Both the position numbers and the translations under genes were made by a program. Positions 52,859-62,442 of a DNA stretch of 64,000 nt are shown one piece after another. Under the pieces are notes generated by a model. The model was not told the origin of the DNA. It ran no database searches and saw only the letters and a list, made by a program, of their open reading frames with translations. Location: the NCBI RefSeq assembly GCF_003574965.1, contig NZ_CP032317.1:1116001-1180000 (forward strand), written 5' to 3'. Position 1 is the first letter of the stretch; the number at the start of each line of letters is the position of its first letter. The DNA is from Hymenobacter oligotrophus (GTDB lineage: Bacteria; Bacteroidota; Bacteroidia; Cytophagales; Hymenobacteraceae).

Positions 52859-54295
52859 ATGAACAGCCCCGAAAAACCCGCCGCGTCCGCACCCGCAACC
52901 CTAATTCGTGCCTTTGGCGCCGCGAGCGGCACTATGCTGGTGGCGGGCATCGTGATAGGCTCTGGCGTATTCAAGAAAATCGTACCGCTGGCCCAGAGCG
53001 GCTTGAGCGAGGAGTGGATACTGGCAGCCTGGGTAGCGGCAGGCGTGGTTACAATTTGCGGAGCCCTTAATCTGTCGGGCATGGCGTCGCTTACCGAGGA
53101 GTCGGGCGGGGTGTACGAGTACCTGCGGTTGTCGTTCGGCAACTTCGCCTCGTTTTTGTTCGGCTGGACGGATTACGCCATCATTGGCTCAGCCTCGGTG
53201 GCGGCGCTGGCCTTCATTTTTGCCCAATCGGTAAACTCCCTGCTGCCCTTGCCCAACCCGGCCGAGGCCTGGGCGCAGCTATCCGTTGGGGGATGGATTT
53301 ACCCCTTTGCCGATTCGGGCATTAAGCTGCTGGCCATTGGCACCACGGCGGCGCTTACCTGGGTAAACTACCGGGGCGTAAGCGGCAGCGGGCGGCTCAG
53401 CATTGTATTTACGGCGGCCAAAATCATGGGCATACTCCTGCTGATTCTGGCGGGCATATTCTTGTCGGCGCCAACGCCGGATGGCGCGGCAGCGGCCGCC
53501 CCGGCGCCCGTGCGCGAGGTGTCGTTGGCCAGTGCTTTTTTGGGCGCGCTGCTCAGCGTGTTCTGGGCCTACGACGGTTGGGTGGATTTGTCCTTCGTGA
53601 CGGGCGAAATTAAAGACCCGCGCCGCAACGTACCCAGGGCCATCATCGGGGGCGTAACGGTGGCCATCATCCTGTACGTGCTGGTAAACTACGCCTACCT
53701 GCGGGCCCTGCCGTTGGCCGCGCTGGCAGCGGTAGGCCCCAACGAAATAGGCGCCGCCGCGGCGGCCGAGGCGCTGCTGGGCGCGTGGGGCAAAACCGGC
53801 GTGGCGGTGCTGATTTTGGTAAGCGTATTTGGAACGCTTAATGCGGTACTGCTCTCGCACGCCCGGGTGCAGTTTCGGATGGCGCAGGAAGGCTACTTTT
53901 TTCGGGCCGCCGCCGCAGTGCACCCGCGCTACCGCACCCCCCACCGGGCCTTGCTGTTCACGATGGCCTGGAGTACCGTGCTCATTGTGTCGGGCACCTT
54001 CGAGCGGCTAACCGATCTGGTCATTTTCGCCACTTTCTTGTTTTATGGCTTGCTGGCCGTGGCCGTGGTCAACATGAAGCGCCTAGGTCGGATACCGGGC
54101 CCGGTGCCGGGGTACCCGTACGTGCAAATTCTGCTCTTGCTGTTTGCCGCTACGTTCACGCTGCACACCCTTGTAACGCAACCGGTGCAGTCGGCCATGG
54201 GGCTGGGGCTGATCATGACGGGGTTGCCGCTGTTCGTGTATTTCCGCTGGAAGGTCCGCACGCAACCAACCGAGGCCGTGCAGCAGGGCGCATAG
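52859..54295 (+). CDS. Amino acid permease (APC superfamily)
   Basis: The 478-residue integral membrane protein has about 12 hydrophobic segments. TM1 carries GTMLVAGIVIGSGVF, the substrate-carboxylate-binding Gly-rich unwound helix of the family; SVFWAYDGWVDLSFVTGEIKDPRRNVPRAI is the typical TM6-loop. It probably moves amino acids with H+ or as an exchanger; specificity is not predictable. The only CCTAGG of this gene lies near its 3' end (54082), marking the right boundary of the motif-free segment. Confidence 0.92.
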   Translation: MNSPEKPAASAPATLIRAFGAASGTMLVAGIVIGSGVFKKIVPLAQSGLSEEWILAAWVAAGVVTICGALNLSGMASLTEESGGVYEYLRLSFGNFASFLFGWTDYAIIGSASVAALAFIFAQSVNSLLPLPNPAEAWAQLSVGGWIYPFADSGIKLLAIGTTAALTWVNYRGVSGSGRLSIVFTAAKIMGILLLILAGIFLSAPTPDGAAAAAPAPVREVSLASAFLGALLSVFWAYDGWVDLSFVTGEIKDPRRNVPRAIIGGVTVAIILYVLVNYAYLRALPLAALAAVGPNEIGAAAAAEALLGAWGKTGVAVLILVSVFGTLNAVLLSHARVQFRMAQEGYFFRAAAAVHPRYRTPHRALLFTMAWSTVLIVSGTFERLTDLVIFATFLFYGLLAVAVVNMKRLGRIPGPVPGYPYVQILLLLFAATFTLHTLVTQPVQSAMGLGLIMTGLPLFVYFRWKVRTQPTEAVQQGA

Positions 54296-54433
54296 GTCGG
54301 GTAGCTCAACGTAGCACCAGGAGCTAGTGCAGCGAAGCGTTGTGGCTGATTCCCAACTCGGCTCGGCATCGGCCGTTCGGGCTGCCTGTGTGAGGCGGTA
54401 GCGCACAGCGGGTAATTGTTTAGCTTTACCCTC

Positions 54434-56266
54434 ATGCGCGCAGCCTTCAACTGGTCGAAAAAACGCTTGCTAGCGGTGCTGGTGGGTTTGGCCGCCTGCT
54501 CTTCGCCCGATCAGCCCACCGACCAGCCTACCCTCAACCAAAGCCCAAGCGTACGCTACACCGCCAAGCGCGTGGTGCTGCCCGATGTGCCGCAGCGCGG
54601 CCGCATTCTCGACCGCCACGACTCCGTGCTGGTTGATACCCGCACGCAGTACTTGCTGAAGCTGCCCCGCCGTGGGCAACTCGATACCCTGGCCCTAGGT
54701 GAGCTGCTCGGCTGGGATTCGACCACGGTGCGCCGACGCATTGTCGATGCCCTGTCCTACGGCCAGGCGTCGCGCGGCTACGCCGTTCAGCTTAGCTTAA
54801 CCAAAGCCGAAGCCGAACGCATACGCCGCGACAGCAGCGCCACGGTGCCGCAGCTCACCTTGTGGGAGCGACCCAGGCGCACTTACACCTCCCCTGCCGC
54901 CGCTCCCGTGCTGGGCTACCTAGGGGCCGAAGCGCAAGCCTTCTATAACCAGGCCAAGCGCTACCGGCGCGGCCGGTTTTACCGGCTGCGCAACGGCGGC
55001 GTGGAGGCCTACTACAACGGCCTGCTGGCGGGGCACCGCGGCTACCTGCACCCACTGGTTGATGCGCAGGGCAAACAGCACGGCAGTTGGGCCAAGGATA
55101 CCGCTTTTCAGCAAGGCCAGGATTTGCACCTGACCATTGATGTGAAGCTGCAAACCTACGCCGAGAAGCTAATGGGCGGCCGCAAAGGCTACTTGGTAGC
55201 CCTCGACCCGCGCACCGGCGAAATTCTGGCTTACGTGTCGGGGCCGGTGTACCAGGCCAGCACTATCACCGCGCCCGACCAGGCCGGCGTGCGCACGAAG
55301 CTGCTGGAGCACGAAGACCTGCCCCTGCTGAACCGCCCGGCCATGCTGGCCAACCCGCCCGGCTCGGTGTTTAAGCTGGTGAATGCGGCCGTGGCCCTGC
55401 AAATGCACGCCATCACGCCGGCCTCGGCCTTTCGCTGCGACCAGTCGCTGGTAAACTGCGTGCACCGCCACCCGCCGGGCAAAAACCTCACGGCGGCTCT
55501 CAAGTACAGCTGTAACCCGTACTTCTACCGGGTAATGGAAACGCTGATCGACTGCGTGCCCGATACCTTGGCGGGCGACACCATAGCCGCCCGCCACGCC
55601 AATTTGGCCCAGTGGCGCCGCTACGCCCGCTCGTTCGGCCTCGACTCGGCCCTAGGTGTCGATTTGCCCCGCGAAGCCAAGGGCCACTTGCCCACCCCCG
55701 CGTACTACGACAAAGCCCGCCGCACCCGCGGCTGGACGTACCGCTCCATTTACTCGCTCAGCATCGGGCAGGGCGAAATCAACCTCACGGGGCTGCAAAT
55801 GGCCAACATGGCGGTCATCATCGCCAACCGCGGCTGGTACTACGCGCCCCATTTGGTGCGCAGCGTGGGCGAGAGCGGTCCGCTGCCGCGCTTCACCCAA
55901 AAGCACCGCACCCTGATTGATAGCGTGCATTTTGCCGCCCTAGTGCCGGGCATGGTGGCCGTAATGCAGCGCGGCGGCACCGCCGATGCCTCCAGCCTGG
56001 CCGATGTGGGCATTAAAGTGGCGGGCAAAACCGGCACCGTGGAAAACGACGAGGGCGACGACCACGCGGCGTTCGTGGGTTTTGCGCCGGCCGACAACCC
56101 CAAAATTGCCGTGGCCGTGTACCTCGAAAACGCCGGTTTTGGCGCTACCGCCGCCGCCCCGTGCGCCGTGTTGGTGATGGAGAAATACCTCCGGGGCAGC
56201 ATTGCGCCCAAGCGCAAGCGTTGGGAGAAACGCATTCAGAACCGGGCCCGCCGCGAGGACTTTTAG
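54434..56266 (+). CDS. Penicillin-binding protein 2-like transpeptidase with lipobox
   Basis: The 610-residue class B PBP has the pedestal region RGRILDRHDSVLV and then the transpeptidase. SxxK is in PPGSVFKL (Ser311), SxN is SCN (Ser359) and KTG is in VAGKTGTVEN (from Lys532). The N-terminus is short (RLLAVLVGLAACSS) and ends in a lipobox-like LAAC instead of the usual long transmembrane helix, so it may be lipid-anchored. It crosslinks peptidoglycan during growth. No mreCD or rodA gene is adjacent. Confidence 0.93.
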   Translation: MRAAFNWSKKRLLAVLVGLAACSSPDQPTDQPTLNQSPSVRYTAKRVVLPDVPQRGRILDRHDSVLVDTRTQYLLKLPRRGQLDTLALGELLGWDSTTVRRRIVDALSYGQASRGYAVQLSLTKAEAERIRRDSSATVPQLTLWERPRRTYTSPAAAPVLGYLGAEAQAFYNQAKRYRRGRFYRLRNGGVEAYYNGLLAGHRGYLHPLVDAQGKQHGSWAKDTAFQQGQDLHLTIDVKLQTYAEKLMGGRKGYLVALDPRTGEILAYVSGPVYQASTITAPDQAGVRTKLLEHEDLPLLNRPAMLANPPGSVFKLVNAAVALQMHAITPASAFRCDQSLVNCVHRHPPGKNLTAALKYSCNPYFYRVMETLIDCVPDTLAGDTIAARHANLAQWRRYARSFGLDSALGVDLPREAKGHLPTPAYYDKARRTRGWTYRSIYSLSIGQGEINLTGLQMANMAVIIANRGWYYAPHLVRSVGESGPLPRFTQKHRTLIDSVHFAALVPGMVAVMQRGGTADASSLADVGIKVAGKTGTVENDEGDDHAAFVGFAPADNPKIAVAVYLENAGFGATAAAPCAVLVMEKYLRGSIAPKRKRWEKRIQNRARREDF

Positions 56267-56373
56267 GACCGATGGGAGTCGCTTGTTAAGGTGGCATCTC
56301 CGTACTTTACCGCCAAGGGGCTTTCTTTGCGCCTTCAGCATACCCAGCGCCGCGAGGCCTCGTTTTTGACTTC

Positions 56374-56781
56374 ATGTATGAAACCCTGCGCCGCGGCGAC
56401 GGCAGTATTTTTCTGACGCTTCATTACAACCACGCCGACGAATGGATTCATGCGCATTGGCGCGGCCGGCAAACGCTGAGCACCGTAATGACCGGCGGGC
56501 TGACGCACCTGGAAATGATTCGGCAACTGCCGTGCCCTAGGTTGCTAAACGACCACCGCGAGCTAGTGGGCACGTTTGTAGAAGCCAACGACTGGATTCA
56601 GCAAATCTGGACGCCGCTGATAATCTCGGCTGGCTTGCGCTCCATCGGGCAGGTTGTTTCGCCCGATGTGTTTGGGCAATACTCCATCGAGGACCTGAAG
56701 CACCGCATCAGCGACCAGCTCGACCTGTTTTTGTTCAACGACCTCGAAGAAGCCCAGGCTTGGTTACGGGCGCAGCCGTAG
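56374..56781 (+). CDS. Hypothetical STAS/SpoIIAA-like protein
   Basis: The 135-residue product alternates strands and amphipathic helices (SIFLTLHYNHADEWIHAHW, QYSIEDLKHRISDQLDLFLFNDLEEAQAWL), the pattern of the SpoIIAA-like domain proteins common in Bacteroidota. There is no catalytic motif. It lies 107 bp after the PBP2-like gene. The function is unknown. Confidence 0.7.
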   Translation: MYETLRRGDGSIFLTLHYNHADEWIHAHWRGRQTLSTVMTGGLTHLEMIRQLPCPRLLNDHRELVGTFVEANDWIQQIWTPLIISAGLRSIGQVVSPDVFGQYSIEDLKHRISDQLDLFLFNDLEEAQAWLRAQP

Positions 56782-57367
56782 CAGGCAACAGGCATACGCA
56801 GCACCGCTTCGGGCCGAGCCTGTGCTGCATCTGATGTAAGAAGCCTTGTGCGAGCAGGCTTGGGTGCACTGCCGGAGCGTTGCGCGTTACTGGTTTAGGC
56901 GGGCTGGATAAATGCAAGGGAACAAAAAGATAATATTACCGGTGTGTTACGGATCACAGCAACGCCGTAGTTTTGCATCGTGCTTCAACCAAAAAACCTG
57001 TTGCTGAAGCGCGGGCCCCTGCTCGGCAAGGAACCGCGAGTAGACCGGAAGGTCTTCGCCACCGCCGGTTTTCCTGATTTCGCCGCTGCCATTTCCGTTG
57101 TTTTTTCTGGGTATTGCCCCGCTACCGTTTCGGATTCCGAAACGGTTTTTTTATGCCCGTTGCGTTCGGCTGCTCCTGCCGCCCAGCCCGTGCCTGGCCC
57201 CAATGCCGGCCAGACACCCCTGCTGCACACCGGCCCCCTCACCCTCTCTGGTGGCTCCCGGCACCCAGGCCCGCCCCGACAGCCCATTGCTTCGCTGAAG
57301 GTACTGGCAGATAAGATTTTACACCGTGCGTTTTAGCTAGACGACTTCCCTTTTCCTCAACCCCGGT
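56782..57367. other. Long region upstream of pyrB, candidate leader or small RNA
   Basis: These 586 bp have no convincing gene. TAGTTTTG at 56968-56975 fits the -7 consensus. A perfect terminator follows at 57125-57152, so a transcript of about 170 nt could end there or be attenuated before pyrB. The leader contains a GCTTCA/TGAAGC pairing and a GACCGGAAGGTC-like hairpin. The DNA between the terminator and pyrB has no recognisable signal. Confidence 0.45.
57125..57152 (+). terminator. Intrinsic terminator upstream of pyrB
   Basis: CCGTTTCGG and CCGAAACGG close a 3-base loop and are followed by T7. It lies 216 bp before pyrB with no gene in front of it. Confidence 0.85.
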
Positions 57368-58348
57368 ATGGCACGTAAAGACCTGCTCGACATTGCATCC
57401 CTTCACCGTGAGGAAATCGAGTTTCTGCTCGACCAATCCACCTCCTTTAAACAAGTATTCACCTGCTCGGTGAAGAAAGTGCCGGCGCTTGAGGGCAAGT
57501 CCGTGCTGATGCTGTTCTACGAGCCCAGCACCCGCACGCACACCTCCTTCGAAGTCGCGGCCAAACGCCTTTCCGCCGAGGTCACTAACTTTAACGTCGC
57601 GCATTCCTCCGTAACCAAGGGCGAGTCGATCCGCGAAACAGTAGAAACGCTTCAGGCCATGCGCACCGATTACATCGTGGTGCGCCACAGCCGATCGGGC
57701 CTGCCCGGCATGATTGCCCGCCAAACCAAGGCTTCGGTTATCAACGCCGGCGACGGGGCGCACGCGCACCCCACCCAGGCCTTGCTCGACGCCTTTACCA
57801 TCAAGGAGAAATTCCCCGACCCGCGGGGCAAAAAAGTGCTCATCATCGGGGATATTCTTCACTCCCGCGTGGCGCGCTCTACCAGCAACTTGCTGCAAAA
57901 GCTGGGCGTGGAGGTAGCCTACCTAGGGCCGGGCTCCTTGGTGCCCAAGTACGGCCCCGAAACCATCCGCCGCTTCACCGACTACGACGCAGCCATGGCG
58001 TGGGCCCCCGATGTGGTGTACCTGCTCCGCGTGCAGATGGAGCGCCAGGACGTGCAGTTTTTCCCCAGCCTGCGCGAATACCACCGGCTCTACGGCATCA
58101 CCACCGAGCGGTTGGAGGAAATCCGCCAGCGCGGCCTCTACATCATGCACCCCGGCCCCGTGAACCGCGGCGTTGAACTGTGCGATGCCGTGATGGACTA
58201 CGAGCGCAGCCTGATCAACAACCAAGTCGAAAACGGCATTGCCGTTCGAATGGCCGTGCTCGACTGGCTCACGCCGGGCGGCGAATCCCCTAGGTCGGAA
58301 CCAACTTTTGGGCGCTCGGCTGCTCCGCTGCCGCACTTTACTGCCTAG
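57368..58348 (+). CDS. pyrB: Aspartate carbamoyltransferase catalytic subunit
   Basis: The 326-residue enzyme makes carbamoyl-aspartate in pyrimidine synthesis. The carbamoyl-phosphate site FYEPSTRTHTSFEVA and the HPTQALLD and GDILHSRVARS stretches are present, as is MHPGPVNRGVEL near the C-terminus. There is no adjacent pyrI regulatory gene. It is followed at 153 bp by pyrC, forming a small pyrimidine locus. Confidence 0.96.
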   Translation: MARKDLLDIASLHREEIEFLLDQSTSFKQVFTCSVKKVPALEGKSVLMLFYEPSTRTHTSFEVAAKRLSAEVTNFNVAHSSVTKGESIRETVETLQAMRTDYIVVRHSRSGLPGMIARQTKASVINAGDGAHAHPTQALLDAFTIKEKFPDPRGKKVLIIGDILHSRVARSTSNLLQKLGVEVAYLGPGSLVPKYGPETIRRFTDYDAAMAWAPDVVYLLRVQMERQDVQFFPSLREYHRLYGITTERLEEIRQRGLYIMHPGPVNRGVELCDAVMDYERSLINNQVENGIAVRMAVLDWLTPGGESPRSEPTFGRSAAPLPHFTA

Positions 58349-58501
58349 CAACTAATCCAAGCCCTAGGTAGCGCGGCACCGCGCCAGCGGGCCGGTAGTG
58401 GCTTGAGCGCTCAAAACGACGGCTGATTACGTCATTTATTTGCACCTCCAATAGCCAGGTCTTCCCAACACTCCTTGCCGGTTTACAGAACTCAATCATC
58501 C

Positions 58502-59779
58502 ATGCTTCTCCTTCAAAACGCCCGCATCGCCTCCGAAAACTCACCCACCCTGCTCGAAGGCGATGTCCTGATTGTCGAAGGAAAAATTCAGGACGTCGGG
58601 AACAACCTAGCCATTCCGGAGGGCGCCCGCGTCATCGACGCGCGGGGCCGGATTCTGATGCCGGCCATGTTCGATGCCCACGTGCATTTCCGCGCCCCGG
58701 GCTTTGAAAACAAAGAAACCATTACCACGGGCAGCGAAGCAGCCATCAACGGCGGCGTTACGGGTGTGGTGATGATGCCGAACACCCGCCCGGCCATCGA
58801 CTCGGCGGCGGTGGTAGCTACCGTGCTGGAAAGCGCCGAGCGCAAGTCTCGCATTCCGGTGTACACCTCCGGCTGCGTTACCAAAGACCGCCAAGGCAAG
58901 GAGCTGGCCGAAATTGACGGCATGCGCGCGCTCGGGGTGAAAATGCTCACCGACGACGGGGATACCACCAGCGACCCGGCCGTGCTGCTGCGGGCCATGC
59001 AGTACGCCACCGAGTTTGGGATGTTTTTCGCCAGCCATTGCGAGGTGCCGGAGCTGGCCGGGCCGCGCTCCCTCAACGAAGGCGTGATGAGCTACCGGCT
59101 TGGCATCAAAGGCTCGCCGGCTTGCGCCGAGGAAATCATCATCGACCGCGACATTCGCCTGGCCCGGGCGGCGGGCGCGCACATTCACATCCAACACGTT
59201 TCCAGCAAGCTCGGCATGGAAACCATCCGCTGGTGGAAATCGCGCGGCGATGTGAAGGTAACGGCCGAAGTAGCCCCGCATCACCTGTTGTTCACCGACG
59301 AACATATCGGCGACTACGACACCAATTACAAGATGAACCCGCCGCTGCGCACGCAGGCCGATTGCGACGCCCTGCTCGAGGGGCTGAAGGAAGGCGTATT
59401 CGACCTGATTGCCACCGACCACGCTCCGCACACGCCGTTCGAAAAAGCCCAGGATTTTATCAGCGCGCCTAACGGCATCACCGGTTTGGAAACGGCCTTG
59501 GTGTCGCTCTACCACTTCTTCGTACGGCCCGGGAAATTTGGGTGGGACTTGGTGGTGAAGCGCTACTCGGCCGAGCCCCGCCGCCTGATGGGCCTGCCGG
59601 TACCCACCATCGAGGTCGGTCAGCCAGCCGACTGCGTCCTGTTCGACACTGAGGCGGAAACTACCTTCACGAAGGAGTTTATGAAATCCAAATCCCAGAA
59701 CACGCCCTTCATCAACCAAACGCTGAATGGCCGAGTGGACATGGTGATTTTGGGCACGGAAATCCTGCTGGAGCGCTGA
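58502..59779 (+). CDS. pyrC: Dihydroorotase (class I)
   Basis: The 425-residue amidohydrolase cyclises carbamoyl-aspartate. Metal ligands appear in DAHVHFRAPG (HxH), the bridging Asp of MLTDDGDTT, the His of ASHCEVPE and HIQHVSS, and the Asp of IATDHAPH. The loop has RAPG where REPG is usual; this Glu is not a metal ligand in the family, so activity is still expected. ATG 58502 gives MLLLQNARIASEN. The preceding pyrB supports the assignment. Confidence 0.95.
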   Translation: MLLLQNARIASENSPTLLEGDVLIVEGKIQDVGNNLAIPEGARVIDARGRILMPAMFDAHVHFRAPGFENKETITTGSEAAINGGVTGVVMMPNTRPAIDSAAVVATVLESAERKSRIPVYTSGCVTKDRQGKELAEIDGMRALGVKMLTDDGDTTSDPAVLLRAMQYATEFGMFFASHCEVPELAGPRSLNEGVMSYRLGIKGSPACAEEIIIDRDIRLARAAGAHIHIQHVSSKLGMETIRWWKSRGDVKVTAEVAPHHLLFTDEHIGDYDTNYKMNPPLRTQADCDALLEGLKEGVFDLIATDHAPHTPFEKAQDFISAPNGITGLETALVSLYHFFVRPGKFGWDLVVKRYSAEPRRLMGLPVPTIEVGQPADCVLFDTEAETTFTKEFMKSKSQNTPFINQTLNGRVDMVILGTEILLER

Positions 59780-59817
59780 TAACAATGCGCAAAACAAGAA
59801 CAATGACACTATAGAAC

Positions 59818-59896
59818 GTCATGCCGAGCGAAGCCGAAGCATCTCTACCGCTTCGTCGAACGAGCCTAGAGATGCTTCGGCTTCGCTCGGCATGAC
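59818..59896. repeat. REP-type palindrome between pyrC and purE
   Basis: Arms 59818-59846 and 59868-59896 are perfect 29-bp reverse complements (GTCATGCCGAGCGAAGCCGA...) around a 21-bp spacer. There is no T tract. Elements starting GTCATGC-GAGCG are common dispersed palindromes in Bacteroidota as far as I recall; here it separates pyrimidine and purine genes. Confidence 0.85.
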
Positions 59897-59911
59897 GACT
59901 AAATGAATTCA

Positions 59912-60424
59912 ATGAGTACACCTTCCTTCCCCAATACTCTCAAGCCCCTGGTCGGCGTAGTCATGGGCTCCAGCAGCGACTGGAACACCATGCAGCACGC
60001 CGTGCAAATCCTTACGCAGTTTGGCGTGGCGCACGAAGCGCGCGTGGTGTCGGCGCACCGCATGCCCGATGACTTGTTTGCTTACGCCGAACAAGCCGGC
60101 CCGCGCGGCCTGCAAGCCATCATAGCCGGGGCGGGTGGTGCTGCCCACCTGCCGGGCATGATGGCCGCCAAAACAACTGTACCGGTGTTGGGGGTACCGG
60201 TGGCAAGTCGCCATTTGCAAGGGGTCGACTCGCTGCACAGCATCGTGCAGATGCCCAAAGGAGTGCCGGTGGCTACATTCGCTATCGGCGATGCCGGAGC
60301 GGCCAATGCTGCGCTGTTCGCGGTAAGCATGCTGGCGTTGCACAACCCAGACCTAGCGACAAAGCTACAGGCGTTTCGCGCCGAACAAACCGAGGCCGCT
60401 CGCGCCATGGAACTGCCCCTATGA
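59912..60424 (+). CDS. purE: N5-carboxyaminoimidazole ribonucleotide mutase
   Basis: The 170-residue class I PurE has the active-site stretch [12 protein letters not shown], then [15 protein letters not shown] and [19 protein letters not shown]. It converts N5-CAIR to CAIR in purine synthesis with PurK. ATG 59912 is preferred to 59903 by its proximity to the conserved start. The stop overlaps the purK start by 4 bp, so the two are translationally coupled. Confidence 0.95.
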   Translation: MSTPSFPNTLKPLVGVVMGSSSDWNTMQHAVQILTQFGVAHEARVVSAHRMPDDLFAYAEQAGPRGLQAIIAGAGGAAHLPGMMAAKTTVPVLGVPVASRHLQGVDSLHSIVQMPKGVPVATFAIGDAGAANAALFAVSMLALHNPDLATKLQAFRAEQTEAARAMELPL

Positions 60425-61671
60425 ACGCCGATAAGCACGTTGCAGCCATGACTTCAGTTTTGCCGGGCAGTGCGGACGCAGCTGGCCGTAGGGCCACACT
60501 AGGCGTGATGGGCGGCGGCCAGTTGGGCCGGATGTTTGTGCATGCCGCCCAGCGCCTAGGTTACTTCACCGCCGTGCTGGACCCCGACGCGCAAAGCCCG
60601 GCCGGCTTGGTAAGCCACCACCATATCCAGACTGCTTACGACGATCCGGCCGGTCTGGCGCAACTAGCCGACCTGTGCCAGGCCATTACCACTGAGTTTG
60701 AAAACGTACCCGCCGAGGCCCTGCAAACGCTGGCCCATACGCGCCCCGTGGCGCCGGGCGCGGCCGTGGTGGGCATTGCCCAAGACCGCATGGCGGAAAA
60801 AGCCCACTTTGCGGCTTGCGCCGACGTGTCGGGGGTGACGTGCGCGCCCTACGCAGTACTTGAAACGCCGGCCCAGCTGCAGGCCATTCAGGAGAACCGG
60901 GCCGATTTGCTGCCTGGCATCCTAAAAACTGCGCGCATGGGCTACGATGGTAAAGGCCAGGTGCGCGTCCGGACCGCTGCTGAACTGGCCGCCCGCTGGG
61001 CAGAGTTGGGCGGCACCGCTTGCGTGCTGGAAAAGTTGTTGCCGCTCACCGCCGAGTGCTCGGTGCTGGTGGCCCGCGGCTGCGACAGGCAAGTAGCCAG
61101 CTTCGCTCCGCAGCGCAACGTGCACGTCGGTGGCATTTTGGCCGTAACCCACGCGCACGAAGGCAATATGCCGCCTGCCCTGGCAACCAGAGCCCGCGAA
61201 GCCGCCGTTGCCATCGCCGAGCACCTAGGCTACGTTGGGGTGCTGTGCGTTGAGTTTTTTGTGGTGGATGATGGCAGCGAGTACGGCAGGTTGGTGGTCA
61301 ACGAAATGGCCCCGCGCCCACACAACAGCGGCCATTACACCCTCGACGCCTGCGACGTATCGCAGTTTGATTTGCAGGTGCGTGCCATGGCCGGCTTGCC
61401 CTTGCCGCAGCCGCGTCAGCATTCGCCGGCCATCATGCTCAACTTATTGGGTGAAGTGTGGTTTGACGCCAACGGCCAAATGCAAGAGCCGGATTGGCAC
61501 ACCGTGCTTAGCCTGCCTGGGACGCACTTGCACCTGTACGGCAAAATGCATGCGCGAGCAGGCCGCAAGATGGGTCACCTCACCATCACGGGCCCTGATG
61601 TTGTCAGTGTCAAACGTGTAGCGCGGCGCGCCGCAGAGCTGCTCGGCTTGCCGGGATTGGACGCCATCTAG
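60421..61671 (+). CDS. purK: 5-(carboxyamino)imidazole ribonucleotide synthase
   Basis: The 416-residue ATP-grasp enzyme makes N5-CAIR from AIR, bicarbonate and ATP. N-terminal [24 protein letters not shown]-grasp residues in [15 protein letters not shown] and [19 protein letters not shown], and [18 protein letters not shown] are all present. It overlaps purE by 4 bp (ATGA), giving coupled expression of the two-step CAIR route. Confidence 0.95.
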   Translation: MNADKHVAAMTSVLPGSADAAGRRATLGVMGGGQLGRMFVHAAQRLGYFTAVLDPDAQSPAGLVSHHHIQTAYDDPAGLAQLADLCQAITTEFENVPAEALQTLAHTRPVAPGAAVVGIAQDRMAEKAHFAACADVSGVTCAPYAVLETPAQLQAIQENRADLLPGILKTARMGYDGKGQVRVRTAAELAARWAELGGTACVLEKLLPLTAECSVLVARGCDRQVASFAPQRNVHVGGILAVTHAHEGNMPPALATRAREAAVAIAEHLGYVGVLCVEFFVVDDGSEYGRLVVNEMAPRPHNSGHYTLDACDVSQFDLQVRAMAGLPLPQPRQHSPAIMLNLLGEVWFDANGQMQEPDWHTVLSLPGTHLHLYGKMHARAGRKMGHLTITGPDVVSVKRVARRAAELLGLPGLDAI

Positions 61672-61740
61672 TTGTCATCTGCTCGACTTGAATAAGCGGC
61701 AATCCACTGCTCCTCAACTTTCTGATAGCCAGTAAGCAGG

Positions 61741-62313
61741 CTACAGTTTGCTTTGCGGCGTTAAGGGCAGCGTTCCGGTTTCGTTATGGGCGCGCTGCAG
61801 CTTTAGGAGCAAGCTAATTTGGCCGCGGTGGTAAATCTCGTCCTCAGCAAGGTGAAACAAGACCCAGGCCAGGTTGCAACCGTGTACCGGGTCGTAATCC
61901 TCGATGCGGCGGGTGAGTTGCTCTTCGCTGACGCCCTCTAGGGCCGCCAACAGTTGGTGCCGCGACTCGGCCAAGCCGGCTTGGTAACTGGCCAGGTCTT
62001 GCCCAGTAATCAATTGCGGCACGTGCACGCCTAGGTCCAGCGCAGGGAGCCAGTGCTGGTTTTCGGCATCGGTTAGGGCCCGGCCTTCCACGTATACGAT
62101 GCGAAAGTAGTGTTCCAGCGCCGTGAGGTGCGCGAGCAATGCCCCCACCGTGTTCCAACCGGGTTGGTACTGCCAGTGCAACTGCTCGGAGCTAATCCGG
62201 GCAATGTGCTGCAGCGTGGTTACGCGGGTATCCTCCAACATGGAACGCAGCAGGTTCAAAGCCTGATCTGGTGCGGAGCCCAGGGTTAGGTGAAAGGTAC
62301 GCTGAAGAATCAT
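61741..62313 (-). CDS. DinB-like four-helix protein
   Basis: The 190-residue product follows the DinB/YfiT four-helix pattern with putative metal His residues in LAHLTALEHYF and LFHLAEDEIYHRGQISLLLK. Many members are thiol-dependent transferases (bacillithiol, for example), but the substrate here is unknown. ATG 62313 starts MILQRTFHLTL. The gene converges with purK. Confidence 0.88.
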   Translation of the reverse strand: MILQRTFHLTLGSAPDQALNLLRSMLEDTRVTTLQHIARISSEQLHWQYQPGWNTVGALLAHLTALEHYFRIVYVEGRALTDAENQHWLPALDLGVHVPQLITGQDLASYQAGLAESRHQLLAALEGVSEEQLTRRIEDYDPVHGCNLAWVLFHLAEDEIYHRGQISLLLKLQRAHNETGTLPLTPQSKL

Positions 62314-62442
62314 GTCTCGTGAAGTGCAAAGTCCTGTTGCGCCTGGAGGGTAGCGTCGCATCACTGCCCGCACAGTTCACAATACTACACTTCTGACCCG
62401 GCATGGCTTGAACCAAACCCCAAACACGGCATACATTGGGGT

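Noticed and set aside
56968-57152. 6S RNA, SRP RNA or tmRNA in the pyrB leader
   Set aside because: None of the conserved SRP loop, tmRNA tRNA-like ends or a convincing 6S bubble could be found; kept only as an unassigned candidate.
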